From the NCBI RefSeq assembly GCF_028748185.1, contig NZ_CP118164.1:4055814-4119813 (forward strand): a stretch of 64,000 nt of DNA, in the 5' to 3' direction. Positions 9,186 to 18,896 of this stretch are shown here, one piece after another. The stretch comes from Bremerella sp. P1 (GTDB lineage Bacteria > Planctomycetota > Planctomycetia > Pirellulales > Pirellulaceae). Below the pieces are notes generated by a model. The model did no database searches. It saw only the letters and a program-made list of their open reading frames with translations, and was not told the DNA's origin. The stretch's first letter is position 1. Every line of letters starts with the position of its first letter. Made by a program: the position numbers and the translations under genes.

Positions 9186-10948
9186 GGTTGCCCTCGTGTG
9201 GTGGTCGTGCCGTTGGCACGGGCCAGTTGCGATGATGGGAGGTTGTTGCCGTCGTGCGGAGGTATCGCAGGCCAGGCAACGTAGCCAATTTGTTCAGCGT
9301 CAGAAATCCTGCGCTGTTGTGGGGCGAGGTACTCAGGAGATTGGGGTTCATCGAACAAGTCGCTACGTCCCCAGATTTGTGCGAGTGAATCCTGGTAAAG
9401 GAGCGTCCAACCGTTGACGTCTTCCATGACGTGTTCGGAATGAGGTTGGCCGCGATCTAAGAGAACCAACTTCGGGTATCCTTCGATCAGGGCCGCCTTG
9501 GGATCGATCGGGCCTGCAAGTTTGCGATTTCGCATACCCGAGGCGTCACCCAAAATGAAATCGAAGTGACGGTCGACAACTGCCTGTGGATAGCAAGTGC
9601 GGAATCGTCCATCGAACTGAACACTCGAATCTCCTTCACCACAACGAGCGGCAATGAAGTACTGCGCCCAGTTGTAAGAGACGATTGTTTTTCCGTGCAG
9701 ATTGTGCTCGTCGAGGTACTCGATGGCCGACACGGGATAGGTATCGCGGTAAACAGGCATCACACTCAGGCGATGAAACATTGGCACTGCGAATAAGATT
9801 CCACCGATGATCACGACACCCCAGGCAATGGCCGGGTGCGGGCCTCGCTCGGTTCCGTCTGATCTTTGAGTGATACGCTCCCAGGCACTGACCACATGAG
9901 GCGTCACCCAGAACCCGCACAGCATGGCTAGAAACGGCGCGTGTCGCTGGTGCATGATCGCCTGAGCGGCGACTAGGGTCAGGATAACCAGTTGTGTGAA
10001 GTCGAGTGGCTTGCGGGAAGATGCCAACGACAAAACGATAACGCCTAACATCGCGACGAACGCGATGCTGAACATGTCAAGCGAATACAGCGGGTGCCAT
10101 TCGGTGATTTCGGGCCGAGGCTCACGTAGGGATTCCAGCAGCCATTGATGAAGCCCGAAGCTGTATGGGTTGATGAGCGTCGCCAGCAGAACGACGACGA
10201 TCATAAGCGTAAGTCGGCGTAGCATTCCGGCGGCCTGCCACTTGCGCATCGTGGCCGCTTCGATCATTCGGCACGCCAGAAAGACGCACAGGACACCCAC
10301 GCCAGCCATAAAGCCACCATGGGTATTGGTCCAAAGGAAGCACAGAGGCACGGCTAGCCACATTAGCTTCACCCAGCGGTGATTCCAGCTGAAAGCGTCG
10401 GCTGATTCGCCTCGGCGAAATGAGGTCAGCCAGGGTAGGTTCCAATGTCCCTGCCAGCCGGTAAAAGCGAATTCGATCAGTAGCAGTAGTAGGGCAAAGA
10501 ACCCGAAGCTGAACAGTTGCGGGCGAACATTCCAATGGTTGGTCAAGTTGACTGCGATCAGCAGGGAAACGACGACGACCGGAAGTGCATGCCTAGCAAA
10601 GTTCTCGGTCTTCCAGAAGGGAACCAGGCAAATGGCCAAACCGAGTAGCGTCTTAAGGACGAGTAGCCCCGCCGGTCCGATCGTGTCGACGCCGATTGCC
10701 AGGGCCAGTTCGCTTAGGTTTTCGTGATTGATCCAGCGGTAACCGTTGGCGGTGTAGCTGTATGTGGTCGTGCGGGCCAGACCTTCCCGCAGGGCGTCTC
10801 TTCCGTATTGAACGTGACCCCACAAATCGGGATCGGCGCCGTTGGGGCTGACCGCAATCGCGGCGGCCAACATGGTGGCGGCAACAATAGCCCAGGCCGA
10901 CCAGGAACGTGGCGCAGAGGTGTTCGGAATGGAAGAGGATTCTTGCAC
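9182..10948 (-). CDS. Polytopic membrane protein, possible lipid-linked-sugar glycosyltransferase
   Basis: Encodes 588 residues with about ten hydrophobic helices and a soluble C-terminal part of roughly 170 residues. The first loop contains PDLWGHVQYGRDAL and an acidic pair, reminiscent of the first periplasmic loop of GT-C-type transferases. The C-terminal part contains VSYNWAQYFIAA and RFRTCY. Start is GTG at 10948; no longer option exists. It overlaps the GT2 gene by four bases, and the pairing with a DPM1-like enzyme fits a transferase that uses the polyprenyl-phosphate sugar. That role is inference; the membrane topology is what can be seen. Confidence 0.7.
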   Translation of the reverse strand: MQESSSIPNTSAPRSWSAWAIVAATMLAAAIAVSPNGADPDLWGHVQYGRDALREGLARTTTYSYTANGYRWINHENLSELALAIGVDTIGPAGLLVLKTLLGLAICLVPFWKTENFARHALPVVVVSLLIAVNLTNHWNVRPQLFSFGFFALLLLLIEFAFTGWQGHWNLPWLTSFRRGESADAFSWNHRWVKLMWLAVPLCFLWTNTHGGFMAGVGVLCVFLACRMIEAATMRKWQAAGMLRRLTLMIVVVLLATLINPYSFGLHQWLLESLREPRPEITEWHPLYSLDMFSIAFVAMLGVIVLSLASSRKPLDFTQLVILTLVAAQAIMHQRHAPFLAMLCGFWVTPHVVSAWERITQRSDGTERGPHPAIAWGVVIIGGILFAVPMFHRLSVMPVYRDTYPVSAIEYLDEHNLHGKTIVSYNWAQYFIAARCGEGDSSVQFDGRFRTCYPQAVVDRHFDFILGDASGMRNRKLAGPIDPKAALIEGYPKLVLLDRGQPHSEHVMEDVNGWTLLYQDSLAQIWGRSDLFDEPQSPEYLAPQQRRISDAEQIGYVAWPAIPPHDGNNLPSSQLARANGTTTTRGQP

Positions 10949-11120
10949 GATATCGGAGACCTAATGGTTCGCAGGGAAAAGCCCCATTGGTCAACCATAG
11001 GTCGCAAAAGAAGCAAGCCTGCCGATCGAGCAAGTCAGAATGGTGGAACCCGTTGCTGATTCCAAGTAGCGGGAGGCGGTGTAGTCGTTACAACCGCGCC
11101 AAAGCGATCCGAGCTAAGCG

Positions 11121-12962
11121 TTAGACGATTTGCTCTTTATCCTTAGTGGGTCGAATAACGATCCGGGCCACCTTTAAGCTGGTGGGCTCATAGAGAAGTC
11201 GGCGGACCAGGTTTCGGAAGAGCGTATCGAGACAGACCTCAGCTGTGAATCGACTGATACCAGTACCGATCAAGGGAAACGCGATCGACTCGATCCCAAG
11301 CGTCGTGGCGTTGTACATGCAGTTCGAGACGATTTCGGAGATCAAGTCGCGGCTGGGGGTAACGCCGGTGACTTCGCTACGTGTGACCGAGTGAAACACA
11401 TACAGCGCCGGTAGTTCGCTGCCTGGGGTGACAACTACGCGTCCAGGCGGAACACGGTTAATGCCCAGACGCCGGATGTCGAACTCGATCAGTGGGCCGC
11501 CTGCGTCGCTGACCGCTTTGGCCAATCCTAGGTCGAGAGACAAGCAACAATCGGTTGAGCTCACGATGGCATCGACATGTTGCTTGGTGACATCTCCACA
11601 CACGATTTCCAGACGGCGGCCGTTGGGCAGATAGTATGGATCGGGACGCATGAACTTTTCAGGTTCATGGATATAGTCGCTCTTTTGATCCTCGAACATT
11701 GCTCGGAACGATTGAAGGATCTTGCTGTCGCTGAACTGCCACGGCGAGATGCTCTCGGAAGGGTCCCGCAGTTGCATAAGAATTTCGTCGAACGACTGAA
11801 AGCGATCACGAGGACTCTTTGCCAGGCAGCGTTCGATGATGTCGTTGACGCGTTCTGATATGTTCGGGTTGTGGGTCTTAGGTGGAACGATCGGTTCCAT
11901 CTTGTGTTTGAACAAGATGCTGAAGGCCGTCTCGCCGACAAACGGTGGCTGCCCCGTCACGGCGTGGTAGAACGTTCCACCGAATGCGTAAATATCGCTT
12001 CGCACGTCGACATTGCGAGGGTCTTCTGCTTGCTCAGGCGCCATGTAAAGAGGCGTTCCCATCATGTTTCCCGAGATAGAAAAGTCGGTCGATGAGATAC
12101 CGCTGCGAGCCAATCCAAAGTCGGCTACCAGTGCGTAACCATCGCGGTCGATCAAGATGTTCGAGGGCTTTACGTCACGATGGGTGACACCGAGCCTGGC
12201 GGCCGCGTTCATTCCTTCGCAAACCTGCTGCATCCATTGGACGATCTTCTCTTCTGGGATTGGCTCGGAACTCTCCTTGATGATGCGTTTGAGATCGATA
12301 CCTTCGACCCACTCCATCACGATCAACGGCGAGCCTTTGGGGAGAACGGAGAAATCGTAGACAGATACGACGTGTGGCGAACGGATGCGGGCTAACAGTT
12401 TTGCTTCGCGGATGAAGCGATCGGTTGACGCTTCGGGACGCATCAACTTGATTGCGGCCAAGCGATCGAGCGTGCGGTGGCGAGCACGATAAACGGTTCC
12501 CATACCACCCTGGGCAATGAGTTCGAGGAACTGATACTCGCCTGCTTGTAGCCCGATGACTTCGTTGGGATGAGCCTGGCAGTCTTGCAAGGCGTCCCAT
12601 AAGTGTTGGGTATGGGGATCGCCGTGAGAGGCTGTTTGATCGAGCGCAAAATTTGTCTGAGTGTCCTTCGCGTCTGATCCGCGAGTTTCCCCTAACTGTT
12701 CCAAGAGACGTTCGAAGGCATTTTCGATGAGGGGCTGAAATTCAGGAAAGCGACCGCTGTAATAAGCTTTGCCTGCTTCGAGCCCTCGCTTCTGGCGTTC
12801 GCAGACATCCAGCATGACCAGCTGACGAAAGAGATCGAATCGCTCGTCCGGGGAAACGCGGGATATAAAACTCCCGAGGTCCGGCGGAGAGTCCGCGGCC
12901 CAAAGCTCGACGAATTCTTGATACAAAGGGAACCAGACTCCCCTCGTGGTATCGTCTTTCAT
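11121..12962 (-). CDS. Ser/Thr protein kinase with C-terminal macro-like domain
   Basis: A 613-residue soluble fusion. Residues 1-140 are helical and polar, like the leader of many planctomycete kinases. The Hanks-type kinase spans about 143-400: glycine loop AQGGMGTVY at 150-158, Lys172, HRDVKPSN at 261-268, DFG at 281-283 and APE at 308-310, so it should be active. Residues 450-605 follow the pattern of a macro (ADP-ribose-binding) domain: a GDVTKQHVDAIVSS start, an AFPLIGTGISRF strand-loop and a C-terminal helix. The usual NAAN motif reads SSTD, so binding is uncertain. No transmembrane helix, unlike most Pkn kinases. Substrate unknown. Confidence 0.88.
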   Translation of the reverse strand: MKDDTTRGVWFPLYQEFVELWAADSPPDLGSFISRVSPDERFDLFRQLVMLDVCERQKRGLEAGKAYYSGRFPEFQPLIENAFERLLEQLGETRGSDAKDTQTNFALDQTASHGDPHTQHLWDALQDCQAHPNEVIGLQAGEYQFLELIAQGGMGTVYRARHRTLDRLAAIKLMRPEASTDRFIREAKLLARIRSPHVVSVYDFSVLPKGSPLIVMEWVEGIDLKRIIKESSEPIPEEKIVQWMQQVCEGMNAAARLGVTHRDVKPSNILIDRDGYALVADFGLARSGISSTDFSISGNMMGTPLYMAPEQAEDPRNVDVRSDIYAFGGTFYHAVTGQPPFVGETAFSILFKHKMEPIVPPKTHNPNISERVNDIIERCLAKSPRDRFQSFDEILMQLRDPSESISPWQFSDSKILQSFRAMFEDQKSDYIHEPEKFMRPDPYYLPNGRRLEIVCGDVTKQHVDAIVSSTDCCLSLDLGLAKAVSDAGGPLIEFDIRRLGINRVPPGRVVVTPGSELPALYVFHSVTRSEVTGVTPSRDLISEIVSNCMYNATTLGIESIAFPLIGTGISRFTAEVCLDTLFRNLVRRLLYEPTSLKVARIVIRPTKDKEQIV

Positions 12963-13102
12963 AGTGGATCAGCGACAAGGCGACGTCGCATGCTGTTAGC
13001 TCAAAAGCGGGGGTATCTTATCAGCAGACACCAATTAGTGAGGAAAATCAACGAATAGTTTCGGCTTTCGTCGATCAAATTTGGAAAACAGGTCGTTTTG
13101 TC

Positions 13103-13774
13103 ATGCCTTCAATAAACACCGATAATTTGGATGTCAATTCAGGACATCAGGTTTACACGCCGAAGCTGCTGCGCTGGTACGACTTGATTGTGCACGGGGT
13201 ATCGAATCGTTGGTTTTGGAGTTGTCCAACGCAGCTGTTAGAAGCCTGGTTCGACGACCACGCGACGAATAACCATCTCGATATTGGAGTGGGGACCGGT
13301 TTCTTCCTTGATCGCTGCTCGGTGTTTTCACCCGATGCACGCATTGGCCTGTTAGATGCGAATCCCAACTGCTTGGCGGCGGCCGCCAAGCGAATAGAGC
13401 GTTACCATCCGGAAACGATTCAGGCGAATCTTGCTGAGCCGTTTGAGCAGCTAACCGAGCCCTTTACGTCGGTCTCGCTCATGTATGTGCTGCACTGCTT
13501 GCCAGGTGATCAAGCGTTCCGCAAGCGAGTCATCGAGCATGCCAGTGCTGTCTTAACGAAGGATGGAAAACTCTTCGGTGCGACGCTGTTAGGCAAGCCA
13601 AGTCCGACTTCTTGGTTGGGGCGACAGGTGATGGCCTCGTACAACCGCAAAGGAATCTTTGGCAACGAGCAAGACACGCTGGAATCGCTAAAGGAGGTTC
13701 TCGAGACCAGTCTGGTGGATATCGAGATCCAGCAGGTTGGCTCAGTAGCTTTGTTTGTAGGCCGCAACAGCTAA
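13103..13774 (+). CDS. SAM-dependent class I methyltransferase
   Basis: A 223-residue cytosolic enzyme with a Rossmann-type methyltransferase fold. Motif I is HLDIGVGTGFFL near 52-63, followed by an acidic strand end (GLLDAN) that would hold the ribose of S-adenosylmethionine, and motif IV around SLMYVLHCLPG. Length and order match the Methyltransf_12/25 type group. The start ATG at 13103 has an AGG ten bases upstream. It is a lone gene, convergent and overlapping by four bases with the membrane protein at 13771. The acceptor molecule cannot be predicted. Confidence 0.85.
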   Translation: MPSINTDNLDVNSGHQVYTPKLLRWYDLIVHGVSNRWFWSCPTQLLEAWFDDHATNNHLDIGVGTGFFLDRCSVFSPDARIGLLDANPNCLAAAAKRIERYHPETIQANLAEPFEQLTEPFTSVSLMYVLHCLPGDQAFRKRVIEHASAVLTKDGKLFGATLLGKPSPTSWLGRQVMASYNRKGIFGNEQDTLESLKEVLETSLVDIEIQQVGSVALFVGRNS

Positions 13775-15051
13775 GGGGCATCCAGAAAGGCGTCACGCGG
13801 CTTCGTATTCAGCCAGAACCGGCGATCGGCTTCCATCGCGATCTTATCTCCTGCGAAGGTGTCGGCTTCGCGATCGTCCTGAAGTCGTCCCGATGGTGAT
13901 TCAAGGACAAGCCGCACCGAATTTGCCGTATCGGTCTTGTTGACGAAAGCACGTGCCACGGCAAACGTGAAGCGTTGGCCAGGATAGATCGGGGCACCAG
14001 TTGTCTCTAGAGACCACTTCTCGAGTCGGACGGGAACGAATAAGTCATCCGACGAGTCGGTGTCAACGTACGCCCGCATGGGCTCCGGCAAGCGATCGGC
14101 CGCATGCCGCGAAATGAAGAGATGTGTTCGTCCGACGTGCGAAGCATACAGCCCCCAGGCAGGCCAAGGATCGCCGAGTCCAATCAATTCCAACGTGGGA
14201 AAGAGGAGCACACAGCCGCAAATGATTTGTGCGGTGAGTAGCCTTCGCTTGACCTCTCGAGTTGGTCCGATCTCTTCGGTTGGATCGGGAAAACCAAATA
14301 GAAGAATCGCTTGCAGGAAGAAGAATACATTCCAAGTCAGCACGCCCCAGCTGTGAGAAAGCCCGAGGGGGCCAAGTACCACAATCAGGCCGATATGCAT
14401 CAGGCAGGCCGCGACCACCCCGATTTTTCTCGTTCGTCGTATGAGTAGTAGCACGAACGCGAGCAGCTCAAACAGGGGGAACCCCAGTGCCAGCCATTTC
14501 CAAGTTGCCAGTTGATCTGGCGACAGGGAAGTGCCAATGATCGAGCTAAAGGTCACCAGGAAGTCGGAGCCCAGTTCGTTGACGAAAGATGGGTTTAGCT
14601 TGGATAACGCCGAGTAGAAATAGATGCTCAGCGAAATCCACATCGTCAACCGCCGGGCACTTCGCGGTGGGGCGAGGCCAAAGATCATACCCAATACGGC
14701 AAACTGGTAGGCCCAAGGTTGGAAGCGATGTTGATTCAGGAAGAAGCAGAGAATCAGGACTATGGAACTGGCGATCCAAAGCCATGAAGCCTTCGATGAT
14801 TGAGGCCCAAGTATCTGGACGGTGACCAATATTGCGATGAGCGATGCCAATAGGATGAGGTCTGCCAGACCAGGGATGGCGCACAAATCACTGACGATGG
14901 GAACGGCTGGGAATACGGTCTGGTCGATCCAGAGAGGGTAGGTCACGCCGACTAGGATGAGCAGAAAGAGGGCAACCAGCCGCTGGTAAAGTAAGAAGGC
15001 TCGATCCGTAGCGGATCGAGCCTCGTTAGTTTCTGTGGGGGTCGTGCTCAC
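13771..15051 (-). CDS. Polytopic membrane protein (HTTM/DoxX-like), last gene of ABC operon
   Basis: Encodes 426 residues with about eight helices in the first 300 and a soluble tail of about 120. Segments such as SIYFYSALSKLNPSFVNELG and LGFPLFELLAFVLLLIRRTR resemble the protein at 54402-55874 and, more loosely, HTTM/DoxX-like proteins (a small helix with an invariant Lys-Leu pair and a helix with Pro and Glu). Start is GTG at 15051, only 12 bases after the stop of the preceding gene, so it is probably co-transcribed with the ABC genes. Function unknown. Confidence 0.75.
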   Translation of the reverse strand: MSTTPTETNEARSATDRAFLLYQRLVALFLLILVGVTYPLWIDQTVFPAVPIVSDLCAIPGLADLILLASLIAILVTVQILGPQSSKASWLWIASSIVLILCFFLNQHRFQPWAYQFAVLGMIFGLAPPRSARRLTMWISLSIYFYSALSKLNPSFVNELGSDFLVTFSSIIGTSLSPDQLATWKWLALGFPLFELLAFVLLLIRRTRKIGVVAACLMHIGLIVVLGPLGLSHSWGVLTWNVFFFLQAILLFGFPDPTEEIGPTREVKRRLLTAQIICGCVLLFPTLELIGLGDPWPAWGLYASHVGRTHLFISRHAADRLPEPMRAYVDTDSSDDLFVPVRLEKWSLETTGAPIYPGQRFTFAVARAFVNKTDTANSVRLVLESPSGRLQDDREADTFAGDKIAMEADRRFWLNTKPRDAFLDAP

Positions 15052-15063
15052 GTGGGATAAGCC

Positions 15064-16968
15064 TTACGAATCGGCAGCGGTCGTTTCTTCGGACGGCGAA
15101 GCTTCTTCGTTGGACTCGGTAGGTTCATCCGCAGGCTTAGCATCCGTTGCTTCCGGATCTGCTGATTCTTCGGCAGGCTTCTCCGTGGTCGCTTCTGGAG
15201 AAGCTTCTTCCTTCGCCGGGGCTTCCATCGGCTTATCTTCCGATTCCATTGGTTGCTTATCGGCATCCATTGGCTTGGATTCGGAGTCATCCGCTTCGGT
15301 GTCGGCCTTTTCGTCCGAATCCTTTGCCGAAGCTGGGGCATCATCTGGGCTCCAGACGGGCTCGATGAATACGTCCGAATTGGCACGAAGGATATCGATC
15401 AGCGGGAAGTTCGGCGAAATGTCCTGGTCAAACTGATTCAACAGGGCACGGTATTCCTTGATGGAATCTGACAGGACGTCGGCCGAAGCGTCGTCACGCA
15501 GGACTGGATAGTCTTCGTAGATCGCAATCCACTTGTCCCATGCCTGTTCGTAGAGTTCCCGAGCCTTGACCAGGTTGGCATCCTTATACGCCTCATGGGC
15601 TTCGTAAACCAGACGACGAGCTTCCACCGTGCGGTCAGTGCTTTCCGAGAGAGCTCGCGTTTGCCAGTAGTTAAACGCGACGATGTCCTTTTGGCGATCG
15701 ATCACCCCTTTCAGGAACTCCATCTCACCCAGACGGTTTGCTTCGCGAGATGCCTCCAAGGCAGCTTGAGCCAGCTCATTGCCTTCTGCGGAGTCAGCTT
15801 GATCTTTCTTCAAAGCGTTGGCTTTGTCTTGCATATGCTTCACGATCTCAAGCCGCGAAACATTCAAAGAGTTCTGGACCGATTTGATCTCTTGGATCTG
15901 TTCTTCGGTACGATCTTCCTCAGGCGTATCGAGCGCCTTTTGCGTTGACTCTGGAAGCTTGGCGATTTTCTCGTTCTTCACTTCGGAGGAGTACTCACCG
16001 TATGCTTCGTTGAACTTTTTATCCGCTTCGCTGATTTCCTTCGCCAAACGATCCGAGTCATTCAACTTGATCGGAATACCGTAAGTCGAAGGAAGCTCGT
16101 GGTCGCCATAGACTTTCCACTCTTCGTGGGCCTGAGCCCAGGCAGCCTGGGCCTTTTCGGAGATGTGCCCTTCCTTTTCGATGGCTTCGCCGAAGTTCAT
16201 CAGACGCTTGGCCGGATACTGGTAGAAAATCGTCGGTGACATGGCACCGATGCTTCCCAGGCCATTGTCCACGACTTCGGTCGCCCACTTGTCCCACAGA
16301 CGCGCGACCAGCCAGTGATCAGGCTTGCCTTCCTGGACACCTTCGGCGTCTTGGGTCACCGAGTAAGCGGTGCCTTCAAGGTGCTTTTGGATTTCGTCGT
16401 GGAAGAGATCGTCTTCGGGGAACAGCTCGCGGTACTGGACCTTCTCGTCCGCGTTGCCGAACTTGTTGCCGAAGAAGTGGGCGATCGAGTTCATCATGCG
16501 GGGTTCGTTGTAGTTGTACTCGGTCCCGTCCATGTGGTAGTTGATGCCGCGTTTGACCCACAGGTAACGGTGTTCGTAGTTGTCGAACTCGCGCGAAACG
16601 TTGTACGAGAGATTCCAGGCCTGGAACTCCCAAACCTTCAGAAGGTGTGGGTTCAAGTACGAGATGGTCTTGGCGGTAGCCTCCATCAGGGTGTACTGCT
16701 CGGTCTTCTGGTATTCGTTCAGGTTGCTCCAGAGAAACGTAATCGCCACACCGTCGAGACCTAACAGCGAGAGACGCATAGCTTCACTGGCCGGGTCGAC
16801 CTTACCAAGCTGGGCGTCCGAAATATGGTAGTCACGACGCATCTGGGCGAGCATCCCGCCTGGTTGATCGGATGTCGCCGGACGGCTGATCAGCGAGACC
16901 GCGATCAAAATCACGATCATGCAAACGCCGTAGATAACTTTATGCTGAAAAGATTTGTTCTTGTTCAT
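15064..16968 (-). CDS. Membrane-anchored periplasmic-type protein with acidic tail
   Basis: Encodes 634 residues. A signal-anchor helix at about 10-28 is followed by a long helical, TPR-like domain rich in Trp, Tyr and Glu, with coiled-coil stretches around 300-400. The last 110 residues are low-complexity and very acidic, built from Glu, Ala, Asp, Pro, Ser and Lys. The ATG overlaps the end of the permease gene as ATGA, so it should be made with the exporter and may be its periplasmic partner. The tail may bind cations or keep the protein soluble. No named family recognised. Confidence 0.78.
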   Translation of the reverse strand: MNKNKSFQHKVIYGVCMIVILIAVSLISRPATSDQPGGMLAQMRRDYHISDAQLGKVDPASEAMRLSLLGLDGVAITFLWSNLNEYQKTEQYTLMEATAKTISYLNPHLLKVWEFQAWNLSYNVSREFDNYEHRYLWVKRGINYHMDGTEYNYNEPRMMNSIAHFFGNKFGNADEKVQYRELFPEDDLFHDEIQKHLEGTAYSVTQDAEGVQEGKPDHWLVARLWDKWATEVVDNGLGSIGAMSPTIFYQYPAKRLMNFGEAIEKEGHISEKAQAAWAQAHEEWKVYGDHELPSTYGIPIKLNDSDRLAKEISEADKKFNEAYGEYSSEVKNEKIAKLPESTQKALDTPEEDRTEEQIQEIKSVQNSLNVSRLEIVKHMQDKANALKKDQADSAEGNELAQAALEASREANRLGEMEFLKGVIDRQKDIVAFNYWQTRALSESTDRTVEARRLVYEAHEAYKDANLVKARELYEQAWDKWIAIYEDYPVLRDDASADVLSDSIKEYRALLNQFDQDISPNFPLIDILRANSDVFIEPVWSPDDAPASAKDSDEKADTEADDSESKPMDADKQPMESEDKPMEAPAKEEASPEATTEKPAEESADPEATDAKPADEPTESNEEASPSEETTAADS

Positions 16969-18833
16969 GCCGCGATTTCTTTCGATTTCAGAAAGAAGTA
17001 ACCGACCGCCACCAGGGCGATCAGGAAGCCGAGAACCGTGACGAGTTGTTCCGTGACGACGGCGAATGGAATGTTATATCCGTCGACAACGAAACCTTGC
17101 GTATCGAACATGCCGTAGTCAGGCAGCATGTTGACAAAGGCGTAAATCATGAAGGCGAAGACCATGTCGATCCCTTTGACGACGTCTACCCAGAAGTAGT
17201 CGCCGAGTTCGGTCATGATGTTCTTCTGTGTGAATAGTCGCACCATGGCTTCCGCCGGACCACCCCCGTACCAACCGGTTTTCTCGCCGAAGATCACGTT
17301 TCGGGCCAAGCCCTTCACCTCTCCGGCGATACTGCCATAGCCGAGTGCCAGGAACGAAGCCAGTAGGGCCACAGGACCATTCAGGAAGGTGCTGAACACC
17401 AAGCCAAACGTAATGACCAGGATCACCTGGAACCAAATGCCTAAGTAGCATTTGACGTAGTTCATCGTGAAATTGCGGTTGGCTTCCAGGATGTAAACCG
17501 TGTTTTGAGCGACGCCAAAGTACTGACCCGGTTCGACGCACTGAATCCACAGTTCCAGTCGGCCTCCATCCTCGGTAGCCAGGTCTTCCAGCAAGTCGAG
17601 TTCAGGCTTTTCGGAATCGGCCTTGAAGTTCGAGAGCGTGCGAGGAATGTAGTGAAGGTCGGACACTTCCTTGGCCGTGAAGGGAATCGCGATGCTGCGA
17701 GCACCCGTCTCTGGGTTCTTCAGGTAATAGTTGCCGCGGATACCTTCGGTGATGATCCCTTTGTAGGTTCGGAAAACGCTCAGGTTGAATTCGACGGGAA
17801 GCATCTGCTTCGTTTCGTCACCCTCGGTGACTTCGGTGAGCATACCTTCGTTGACGTCTTCAAAGCTAAAGATCGCGGCACCGAAAGTACCACCTTCGAT
17901 GTAGCTGAAGTATTCCCATTCTTTACCGACGTTGATGCCGCGCGGGGCTGCATTCTTACCGGAACGATCGAGGAAGCGGACCGTGCCGATGTGTCGCACA
18001 CGGGCCTGGAACATGTCGGTTGGACCATGCACCACATATTTCTCGTCGCCGCTGGCTCCTTCATTGGTACTGATTGCGTGACGGTGTTCGTGGGTGCGGT
18101 CTGTTTCTCCGTTGCCGTCAGGATAGACGGTGATGGCGTGCTTGTGACCTGCCGCTTCGGTTGTCTCGCCGATCAGCGTACCGTTCTCGCCAGCGACCAG
18201 TTCGTCAGCGTTGATGTAATGCGTGTGGTTGAAGCCCTGCAGCAGGAAGATGTAGGAAACCAGTGCCATTGCAAACAGCACGATCGTTCCCACACCGACG
18301 AAACCGAACAGACGTCCCAGGAACAATTCGCTCGGTAGAACAGGCTTAGTATAGATGGTGTATATCGTGCGGCGTTTGATATCGTCAGGCAGACTGAAAA
18401 CGCTCAATGCGATCACCAGCAGCAGGACCAGCCACTTGGGAAAGGTCAGCACGAAGGTGAGATAAAGACGCACCGGTTGCTCGGCACTTGGGTTGATATA
18501 CCAACCGGCGAACAAGAGCACGACCATAAACAGGGCGAATACCAGCAGGGCTTTCTTTCGGATCGCTTCCTGAAATGCGAGCCAGGTCATGGCCCACACA
18601 CGGCGAGGCGAAATCGAAAGCAGTTCGGGAACCGATTTGACGGCCGTCCCGAACACAGCATAGAAGGCCTCGAACGGTCCATTGCGGAACACCGACACGA
18701 TAAACCCGAACACCAGACCGCAGACGATCAGGATTACCAGGGCAATCAAGAAGGTGAGGAGCCCGCCAAGTTGCTGCCCCGGGATGGGAAGGAGCCACTC
18801 GCTCAGCGGCTGGATAGTATCTTCAATCCCCAT
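16965..18833 (-). CDS. ABC-2-type transporter permease
   Basis: A 622-residue permease with two groups of membrane helices. Near the N-terminus are a helix pair and the segment FQEAIRKKALLVFALFMVVL, typical of the ABC-2 / NosY-like permease start. A second group of about four helices forms the C-terminus. Between them is a large extracytoplasmic domain of some 270 residues, including a His-rich patch (EAAGHKHAIT, THEHRHAIS) that might bind metal. It follows the ATPase gene by 63 bases and overlaps the next gene. Together they would form an exporter of unknown cargo. Confidence 0.82.
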   Translation of the reverse strand: MGIEDTIQPLSEWLLPIPGQQLGGLLTFLIALVILIVCGLVFGFIVSVFRNGPFEAFYAVFGTAVKSVPELLSISPRRVWAMTWLAFQEAIRKKALLVFALFMVVLLFAGWYINPSAEQPVRLYLTFVLTFPKWLVLLLVIALSVFSLPDDIKRRTIYTIYTKPVLPSELFLGRLFGFVGVGTIVLFAMALVSYIFLLQGFNHTHYINADELVAGENGTLIGETTEAAGHKHAITVYPDGNGETDRTHEHRHAISTNEGASGDEKYVVHGPTDMFQARVRHIGTVRFLDRSGKNAAPRGINVGKEWEYFSYIEGGTFGAAIFSFEDVNEGMLTEVTEGDETKQMLPVEFNLSVFRTYKGIITEGIRGNYYLKNPETGARSIAIPFTAKEVSDLHYIPRTLSNFKADSEKPELDLLEDLATEDGGRLELWIQCVEPGQYFGVAQNTVYILEANRNFTMNYVKCYLGIWFQVILVITFGLVFSTFLNGPVALLASFLALGYGSIAGEVKGLARNVIFGEKTGWYGGGPAEAMVRLFTQKNIMTELGDYFWVDVVKGIDMVFAFMIYAFVNMLPDYGMFDTQGFVVDGYNIPFAVVTEQLVTVLGFLIALVAVGYFFLKSKEIAA

Positions 18834-18896
18834 GGTGACTTTTTCTTAATCGATGATTCGCGTGGAAGGTTGGGCCTAGGTGCGTAGGCGACGGGA

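Noticed and set aside
17505-18338. Open frame of 277 codons on the + strand inside the permease gene
   Set aside because: Antisense shadow of a well-supported membrane protein; no ribosome-binding site and no domain.
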